A stretch of DNA of 64,000 nt from Ficedula albicollis (lineage: Eukaryota; Chordata; Aves; Passeriformes; Muscicapidae): positions 60,977,029-61,041,028 of the forward strand of contig NC_021675.1 of the NCBI RefSeq assembly GCF_000247815.1, given 5' to 3'. The notes beneath the pieces were generated by a model, which was not told the origin of the DNA, ran no database searches, and saw only the letters and a program-made list of their open reading frames with translations. A program made the position numbers and the translations under genes. The first letter of the stretch is position 1. Each line of letters begins with the position of its first letter. Shown piece after piece: positions 56,461 to 64,000 of the stretch.

Positions 56461-56500
56461 GCTGGCACTGCATCCCTGCTGGCACTGCATCCCTGCTGGC
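56461..56500. repeat. 17-bp tandem repeat, 2.4 copies
   Basis: The unit GCTGGCACTGCATCCCT occurs twice and a third time in part. Confidence 0.95.
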
Positions 56501-57989
56501 AAGCTCAGAGCCACGCACCAGACAAGCGGAGTCTCAGCTCTGCAGAGGGACTCAGCACTGCCCTTCCTTCACATCCTTTATCTGCAGCATTTACTTTACC
56601 TGACACCTAGAAGAGCTGCACACACTTTAGCTGATTAAATCAAGAGGGAATAAGGGCTTTCTACACCTGACAGAAAGTCTGCTGGACCAGATGTAGCCAA
56701 GGAAATGCATACAAAAGAGAATTACTAAAAGACTGTGTGGTGAGTGATTTTCTTAATTCAAGAATACCTAAGGCCCAACTTAGTCCCTCAACTTTGTCCC
56801 TTCAAAGCCCACTGAGTCCAGGAAAACTCTCCAGGCTCTAATGTGTTTTAATAACAGGAGACTTTGTTTAAACTGTTAACAGTCTGCCTCTTAATAAAAT
56901 GAATTTTATACTCTTTGTTCACGGGCTGATGAATAACAAAACCGATAGATTTGGCCTGAGCAAATATGCAGGTCTATTTACAGATTTACAAAGGAAACCT
57001 TGCACAGCACCTGCCCACACATAATTCTGGCTCCTGGCACTACTTTAAGGAGTATTGAATTCCTTCCCACCCACACATCTTTACATAAGTAGAAACTTAA
57101 ACACCAATTCAGACTAAACATTTTTGAATGTAGAAATCCTTGAGTGACATAAAGAGAAACAGTGGTGTAAACGAACCTTTAATTTTCATCACATTCAATA
57201 ACTGATGGGCTAAACCCAGAGATTTTAAAACAGTGTATAGTTTATTTGAAGTTATTGACTCCAACTTTGAGTAAATTCCTATGCTCCATCAGCACAATGT
57301 GTTTTCATTGGAGGCTGAGACAATCACTAGATGTTACTTAGCAAGTGGAAAAAACATTCTCTCCTGAATAGCTGTCAAAAAGAGGTGCCATACAGAATGA
57401 CTTCCAATTTGCCATGTGAAGAAGGGCACCAGCAGCTGGATATTCCAGCCTCTGGTGGGCCCAGGGAAGTTTTTTCCACTATGAAAGTTTTTTCCAGCTA
57501 TGAAAACACAGTCTGTGTCTCACAGTCCATGGGAAGTGGCTAGGAAAGGTAGCTCAGTATTTATAACACTGTGATTATGCACAGTTTTCATAGGGACTGG
57601 CATCAGCTACACATTTTCAGGACTCCACTGATACAGGATGGATTGAAAATCCCCACGCAAAAGCAGTAATGGATGGGAGAATTATATCTTGGCCACTGTC
57701 ACTAATGTCCTGTGTATGAAAAGAAAGATAATATGACAGTGTCTGAATGTACCAATAATACTAATAAGGGTCTAACAAAGAGACATCTTATAGTGAAAGG
57801 TTTCCAAGAAACAGCTAATGATCAATTCCATCATATCAGTGTGACTTCAGGAGAAGAATCCAAAGTCAGACTGGAGTCTGAGCTTACCATAGTGTCCAAA
57901 GGACAAAAAGCTGATGGTTTTGTCTTTCCCTTCTGATTCCTCCTGGTCTTTTGCAGGACAGCAATAGTCTGTCATCTTTTTCACAAAAC

Positions 57990-58126
57990 TACCATATGTG
58001 CTACCATATTAAAATAACACCACTTGTAACCTGCATTTGGATATTGCATGACATTGATTACCATATGTGCTACCATATTAAAATATCACCACTCGTAACC
58101 TGCATTTGGATATTGCATGACATTGA
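57990..58126. repeat. 69-bp tandem duplication
   Basis: Copies 57990-58058 and 58059-58126, each starting TACCATATGTGCTACCATAT and ending ATTGCATGACATTGA, with about two mismatches. It gives a spurious open frame with repeated residues, which is not a gene. Confidence 0.95.
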
Positions 58127-59699
58127 GAGGCTTGGGACATCTCCTGGCTCATCTCATAGTGGCACTGACACCAGAATGGGAGGTGAAATGCACCACTGCC
58201 TGACAGCAGCAACAGAATTACAGAAACACTGGCAAAAATCAGCTTCTAACACTATGGAAAAACCTGATGAATTCACTGAGGTGAAAACATCTGCAGTGTT
58301 ACAGGCAGATCACAAGGGAGGGCCATGCTCAAACTCCACTTTGCCAGGCTCAGCATGGGAAGACCACGCCACAGACCAGCCAGCTCTAACTGTGTCAGCT
58401 TCCATAGTAATTCCCACAGTATCTCAGAGAAATATTTTTGTTACTAAAAAAATCCAATAACTACTGCAAAAAATCAGTGCTGACCTTCTGGACCTAATTC
58501 ATACTTCACAACATTTAACTTGCTGCAGCTGTACCAACTTTAGGGGAATTTACACATTAGTGTATGAAAAAGGAAAAGGAGATGAGTTGTCCTAAGGAAA
58601 ACAACTTGAATCTTCAGAGCCAAATTGAACCCACACAAATATAAAAGAATTTGGTTTCAGTTTATGAAGGTGGTACCTGAAGTCTACATTTCAAAGGCAA
58701 ATGCATTTTGCATAACTTTCCAGCCTCTTCTGAACCCTTTCCCTTCTAATTTATGCTGTATGTATTTTGAATTAAATAAAAATAATCAGTTTCTGGCACT
58801 GTTAACCATGAAATGGATTCTCTAAGTTTCACTGCATATTAATAAGAGTTCTTTTGCACCATTAAATATATGCATAATTAATTTACAGTCACAAACCTAA
58901 AGCTGTCATTGCTTAGAGAGCAAGTACAATTAGGTATTCCATACAATATATATTTTTTGTGGTTTTTTCACTTTTTTCTGCAGTCCACAGCATTTAACAA
59001 AAGGTTGGCCAGGAGTTCAATTTGATAAATTAGTTCTTATGTTCATAAGATGCTACTGGCTTACATTTCTCCCAGGACCAGGCATAAATGTGATAACAAA
59101 GTAATATACTAAAATGAGGCAGAACATCCAGTTACTCTGACCCTATGAGCTGCATCTGTCCTTCCTGATTCAATGAATCTGGATCTCCATGGATGGTCCT
59201 TATCATTGTGCACAAAATTTTCCACACAGGAATGAAGAGATGGATACTTTATCAGTTCAACCTTCAACAGCATAAACCATGGCATGCTTATGCTTACACT
59301 TCTCTACAAAAATGTTGAAAATGTTTTCTTCATCATATCTACTGTAAGGTCAGTATGAGAGAAGCACTGAAACTTGTTTATAGTTTTTTTTCTATAACAA
59401 GACAGCTGCTCCCAACTGGAGGATTGAGTTACAGATCTCAATCAGTATCTTTGCTATAAACACCTCTAAGAGTAAGTGCATCTGCTTGATCTGAAGAGAA
59501 TTTCCTACCCAGAGACTGGGCAAAAAAGACACTAAAGACTTGATTAAAAAAAAAAATAAAGTATTCTTCCTTCATTTTAAAACTCTGCACTTCATTTTTC
59601 AGCTACTGAAAGGAGTCTTCTCCTCAGGCTTGCTCCAGGAAATGTTACCAAAAAAAAGTGTAAGAAACAGTCTGGGACCTGTGGGCTTGGCCAGGCCAA

Positions 59700-59960
59700 C
59701 CTCCAACACTGGACAGGTCAACCCTTCAAATTAAGGCTATGCTGCTCAGACTTTTGTCTGAATTTTGAAGATCTCCAAGGATTGCCACTCCACAGCCTTT
59801 GCAGGTGACCTATTCCCAGGCTTATTTCACTACACGGAATTTTTTGATGTTTCTTCTGCAGGCTGAACCAAATTCCCTCAACCAAAGCAGAGGTGAGAGG
59901 AATAATTATTTCCCTAGACCTGCAGGCCCTTTTCCCTTGTAACCATTTTCGTTAGGACTT
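59700..59960 (-). mobile_element. Probable CR1 LINE remnant
   Basis: Phrases such as AGATCTCCAAGGATTGCCAC, TCCACAGCCTTTGCAGG, CTATTCCCAGG and CAGGCTGAACCAAATTCCCT resemble the reverse complement of the 3' region of avian CR1 elements, but are diverged. The element lies in the same orientation as AFAP1 and runs into the 481-bp duplication, so part of it is repeated at 60298-60440. Confidence 0.55.
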
Positions 59961-60014
59961 ACCATAAATACATTGTCTCTTGTATATATTTATATAATTA
60001 AAGATAACACTCAC

Positions 60015-60112
60015 CAGCCACTGCTGAGGTATTTCTGGCAGAGGCATTTGAGGAGGTGCCGGCAAACTGTTGGCAACTTCTTGCTTCTGGACATGTTCTT
60101 TTATTTCTAAAC
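60015..60112 (-). CDS. AFAP1: AFAP1 exon 3, downstream copy (Src SH3-binding motif)
   Basis: Identical in its 98 coding bases, acceptor and donor to the copy at 60496-60593. It encodes the segment from LEIKEH to PEIPQQWL. Spliced after the upstream copy, its first bases GTTTAG would be read as Val then a TAG stop, ending the protein near residue 77. Spliced alone after exon 2 it gives the normal AFAP1 frame. Downstream in the transcript is a 13-kb intron to exon 4. The copy may be an assembly artefact or a real duplicated exon that must be used exclusively. Confidence 0.75.
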
Positions 60113-60495
60113 CTGTGGAAGAGCAACAAACATCACTTAATACCATGGTGGATGCAAATGGGATATTTTTCCCACATGTGGGTCCCATGTCTGACTGTCA
60201 CACACTGAAATCTGGCATGCAGTTCTGATCACAGCCCACCTCCCAAGTGCAGTTACTGAGGCAGGACTGGAAGAATGCTGGGAATTCAGGAATTTAACAG
60301 GCTTATTTCACTACACTGAATTTTTTGATGTTTCTTCTGCAGGCTGAACCAAATTCCCTCAACCAAAGCAGAGGTGAGAGGAATAATTATTTCCCTAGAC
60401 CTGCAGGCCCTTTTCCCTTGTAACCATTTTCGTTAGGACTTACCATAAATACATTGTCTCTTGTATATATTTATATAATTAAAGATAACACTCAC
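60113..60495 (-). other. AFAP1: 383-bp spacer between the two copies of exon 3
   Basis: Sequence between the donor of the upstream exon copy and the acceptor of the downstream copy. It consists of the end of one duplication unit and the start of the next, with the junction near 60297/60298. If both exons were recognised this would be a short but workable intron. Confidence 0.8.
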
Positions 60496-60593
60496 CAGCC
60501 ACTGCTGAGGTATTTCTGGCAGAGGCATTTGAGGAGGTGCCGGCAAACTGTTGGCAACTTCTTGCTTCTGGACATGTTCTTTTATTTCTAAAC
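60496..60593 (-). CDS. AFAP1: AFAP1 exon 3, upstream copy (Src SH3-binding motif)
   Basis: This 98-nt exon encodes residues 44-75, including [10 protein letters not shown], the motif that binds the Src SH3 domain in AFAP-110. The acceptor is TTCCACAG and the donor is CTG|GTGAGT. It begins with two bases that complete a Gly codon split with exon 2 and ends on a full codon, so it joins exon 4 in frame. It is identical to the copy at 60015-60112 and is met first by transcription. Either copy alone gives a correct reading frame; both together do not. The sequence alone cannot show which copy is used, or whether the second exists in the animal. Confidence 0.75.
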
Positions 60594-63500
60594 CTGTGGA
60601 AGAGCAACAAACATCACTTAATACCATGGTGGATGCAAATGGGATATTTTTCCCACATGTGGGTCCCATGTCTGACTGTCACACACTGAAATCTGGCATG
60701 CAGTTCTGATCACAGCCCACCTCCCAAGTGCAGTTACTGAGGCAGGACTGGAAGAATGCTGGGAATTCAGGAATTTAATCAAGCAGAACAAACACATACT
60801 TGCTCTATATGATAATGACATATATGCTGTTTGGATCAACAAATACCAGACACTGAAAAACATTACAGGAAATCATTCAGAACTGCCCATCCATCTCAAA
60901 CTCAAAGACTTGAACAACATTCAAAAACGCTGCCAGGTGCTTGCCAGATAAAAACATCTATTTGGGGAATATACCACATTTGAAAACATCCCAGTGGCAC
61001 CACAGAGTGACTAAAACACAGCCTGTAGGCAGTATGTGACTGGCTGCTTCCTTTCAATGGGGATGACCAACAGTTGCTCCCGTGGCACATTTTGGATGGG
61101 CACAGCCATCATGCAGGAACGAGCCCCAAACCATCCTTCATGCCAAACAGTGGAGAAGAGGGTAGAAGAAGAGCCCCTGCCTGCCTGCTTTTTCTGGAAG
61201 TGATGGTGAGAGCTCCCTGGGCAAACCCACAGTGTCCACATGCCCTGGGCTCCCTGCTGCCACCAGCACCTCTGACCGTGGAGCTGTGGTGTGAGCCTAA
61301 GTGCCAGGGGGTGCAGGATGCTGTGACACCCCAGCCTGGAGCACAGCTGAGGCACACTGCCCCAGCCAATCCACCATTAACAGAAATGCACACTGAGCAT
61401 ATTTTCCCACCATTTCCTTCTCATTATTTTTTTATTTTAATAACCTTGTCGTTTTCCAGGTGAATTCGGAAAGGGAAAAGAATTAATGTAAAAGCTGATT
61501 GGAGAGTCCTTTGTGTCATTGTTGCATCTCCCCCACATGAGAAAAGAGGAAGGACCAACTCACTCTGTGTTTTTGGCACAGTAATTCATACCACAGTTGA
61601 ACTCCCTCCATCAAAACAGGATACTATTTATTCTTCTAAATATCAAAAGAAAATTAGGGTGCATCTCCTCAATGTTCTGGCAAAAATTCAGTCCATGGTT
61701 TGTACCCTGCTTAACCCTAGACTGAATTTAGTTCCTAGTGTTTAGCTGCATTTTAAAAAAATATATCTACATAGTCAAATGGATGCCTTTCAGTCGAGAT
61801 CATGTAATTCTCAAAAATGTAATCAATGATGAAACACTTCTTGTCATAATATCCCAGTCCCACTGGCTGTGAAGTCATGGGTTGAAAAGCAACACTAATA
61901 TATTAAACTGTCTCTAAAGACCACAGATTCTTCTTTTTTCTTACAAATCAAGAGAGTGATTAGTCTTGGGAAACATTCCTTTTTTCTTTTTTTTCCAGTG
62001 TAACTTTCACTCGTGGCTCTTTACATAGTATGAGTGATGAGCCCACATCATGACTGCCATCCATACCCAAGTCTCCCATGTTTTCCATAACAACCAGAAG
62101 TCATACATAAAGGGATTTTTACTGAAAAAAACTCCAAAATATTCCAGGTGAATACTATTGAATCTGTAAAATTAATTTTCCCCCAGTTTTCATGTATGTG
62201 TGTTTAAACAAGAGCCTGCTCTAACATTTAATGTCTTCTACCAACTTACACTGCAAAAGGAGTACTACAGGTTTAGGGCATCAGGTCCTGTTAAGGAAAA
62301 CAAGCAGTGTTGACAGTCACATTAAAGGACTAAATCCAGCAACAGCTCTTCGTCCAAAATAAACTCTTTGTGTCTTCGTTTTTTAGAAGAAAGTCTGAGT
62401 TTTAGAACAAAATGCCAAGTGTTTTCTTCAGACCTACAATCCACTGGGCATGCCAAGGCTAAGGAAGAAAAATAAGGTTTATGTTTTTGCCAGCTATTCA
62501 GAGTAACCACTGATTTGGATGCAGGGCAGGTTGAGGCCAAGCAGCTACAACCTGAAGAACACATCTGGCCCAGTTCTCTCTGCTTGATGAAGAGAAGAAC
62601 AGTGTGCTTCTTTAAGGGGAGATGGAACAAAACAAGGCAGAAGATTCCTAAAGAATTCCCCAAGTAAGAACTCACTCAGTTTTAAGTGTTTTACTGAAAC
62701 CCAACCAGACCATCACAATAATTTCCACACCTTTACAAAAAATCACAATATTGTTCACTTCCACACATTCTAATGAAGCCAGCTAGTTCCCAGTTCCCCA
62801 GATCCATCATTACCATCCCCCATTGATCTTACATGGTTTTCTCCAGCAATGAAAAAATCCTGTTGAATTCACCCTGTTGATTTTTGCAAATGCAACTAAG
62901 GAGCTTGAACTCAGCATAGTCCTCAAGCCTCTTAAACTCTGCCAGCAACCCAAGAACTCTTGTGGAGCTGTGTGGGTGGAGTAAAACAACAATTTGAAAA
63001 ACAGACTCCAAACGATAGTTCATCTTAGTTACAGAGCACTGTGGGTTTATGCATCTTTTATTGCTTTTAATTTTAATGAAGAGATGAATAGTTTCAAAGG
63101 GATGGGAGTACTGAATGTTACAACTGATAAAAAAAGCAGCAGGGTCGGCTCCAGTAAAGTACATGACTCCCTGGGTAGTTTCACAAACGCTCAAGGCCAG
63201 GATGTGATGGCAGAGCTCCCAAGGAGGCAGCTCCTCTACTTCCCTGCCTTGTTCCTGTCCCTGCACCAACCTCAGCTTTGAGCCAGCATAAGCATGTGTG
63301 TGGCCTTAGGTTGAACCAGACCAGGGAAGCGACACTGGTTAGGACTAAACCAGCAAAAAAAAGCAAATAATGTTTGTGCTAGCAGAAAGGAAGAGACAAT
63401 ACAGGAGTAGCCTGGGGAGAGAAACTGGATGCTTTTTTAGAAGCCATGTTGGCTTAAATCCTATTCAATTACATAAACTAGAGTTTACAGACATACAAAG

Positions 63501-64000
63501 CATAGTCCTATGACCTCTTATTTAACTAACTATAGGGTTTCCTTAATTCTAGTTTGAACTAGAGCGTATCTTTTAGCAAAATATTCCATCTTGATAAGAT
63601 GCCAGCAATGGCATGCAGAACTCGCTAAGTTCTTCCATTAGTTCATAGCTTCAATGCTCAAAACATGTGCTTTATTTCCACTTTGAAACATTCAGCCATT
63701 GCACTTACTTTTGTGTAAGTCTAGGAGCTTGTTCTCAGTCATTCCTTTTCTACATAAAGATTAATTATGACACCTCATTTTGGATAATTTGAAGGCATAT
63801 TTCTGGATCCTTTAATCACTTTTACAACTTTTCTTTGAAATGTCTACATTTGGTCTCCTTGAACGAAGGCACTAAAGGTGAGTAAAATATTCCAGTAACA
63901 ACTGCACTGAGCAAAGCCCTACCACTTAATCCACGGATCTCATAGGGACCTTGGTGATGGATGGATCCTGTAACTGGATGAAACAGATCCTGTTACAGAG
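60594..64000 (-). other. AFAP1: AFAP1 intron 2 (3' part)
   Basis: Intron sequence upstream of the first visible coding exon. I looked for the start-codon exon (residues 1 to 43, with its LRLFLELL stretch) and did not find it, so the exon should lie above 64000. The region contains open frames of up to 146 codons on the minus strand (62829-63269) and 129 on the plus strand (61074-61463); neither resembles a known protein or carries a coherent domain. The part up to 60778 belongs to the second copy of the 481-bp duplication. No transposon is clear in the rest. Confidence 0.75.

Larger units (their letters stand above)
46759..60014 (-). other. AFAP1: AFAP1 intron 3 (13.3 kb)
   Basis: The largest intron in the window. 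It contains a CR1 copy (about 54255-54830), a 270-bp tandem duplication (48997-49536), smaller duplications at 56461 and 57990, and an 11-nt minisatellite at 50881. An open frame of 171 codons on the minus strand (51760-52275) is hydrophobic in parts but unlike any family I know. The rest is AT-rich unique sequence in which I recognise nothing. Confidence 0.85.
59817..60778. repeat. 481-bp direct tandem duplication containing exon 3
   Basis: Copy 1 is 59817-60297 and copy 2 is 60298-60778, directly abutting. I find one difference, G at 59836 versus T at 60317, so identity is about 99.8%. The units begin with CAGGCTTATT inside a possible CR1-derived stretch and end in GGAATTTAA. Neither junction shows clear microhomology with its flank. 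The unit holds exon 3, both of its splice sites and roughly 380 bp of intron. Confidence 0.97.

Noticed and set aside
57951..58460. 169-codon open frame on the plus strand
   Set aside because: Its internal repeat is just the 69-bp DNA duplication; no domain or coding character.
62829..63269. 146-codon open frame on the minus strand in intron 2
   Set aside because: Does not match AFAP1 residues 1-43 or any protein I know; it overlaps plus-strand frames of similar quality.
60594..64000. AFAP1 start-codon exon inside the window
   Set aside because: No minus-strand stretch translating like the AFAP1 N-terminus was found above 60594; it is probably beyond 64000.

Overview
The window is bird (avian) nuclear DNA carrying most of one gene on the minus strand. 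The gene is AFAP1, actin filament associated protein 1 (AFAP-110), a cross-linker of actin filaments and an adaptor for Src-family kinases and PKC. Translated exons follow the AFAP1 protein in order from about residue 44 to the C-terminus. Three CR1 LINE fragments, one with the typical avian 3' end close to ATTCTATGATTCTATG, one more doubtful CR1 remnant, and the avian-looking AFAP1 residues point to a bird; I cannot name the species. No second gene is recognisable.

Layout, in transcript order from high to low coordinates. 60594-64000 is intron; the exon with the start codon (about 43 residues in human AFAP1) lies beyond 64000. 60496-60593 and 60015-60112 are two copies of the exon that encodes the Src SH3-binding proline motif, inside a 481-bp direct duplication. 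Next come the YYEE exon (46650-46758), the first PH domain (41578-41789, 38161-38340), the linker and substrate region (28683-28775, 27011-27095, 23630-23779), the second PH domain (20154-20365, 18515-18660), a CpG-rich exon (14754-14871), the AFAP-120 brain-type cassette (12548-12805), a linker exon (10642-10756), the coiled-coil and actin-binding exons (9107-9271, 8304-8494), the C-terminal exon (7417-7578) and a terminal exon with eight codons, the stop and the 3'UTR (2752 downward). All splice sites are GT-AG and all phases match when only one copy of the duplicated exon is used. That gives 686 complete codons without the cassette or 772 with it, so the gene looks functional.

Introns make up about 95% of the window: mostly AT-rich unique sequence, CR1 pieces and microsatellites. 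The most unusual property is the large number of short direct tandem duplications (17 to 481 bp, usually exactly two nearly identical copies), at least twenty in 64 kb. One contains a whole coding exon and would destroy the frame if both copies were spliced in. They are either assembly artefacts (two haplotypes or a mis-closed gap placed in series) or a real local duplication process. This is the point most worth checking; I found no sign of any other novel system.
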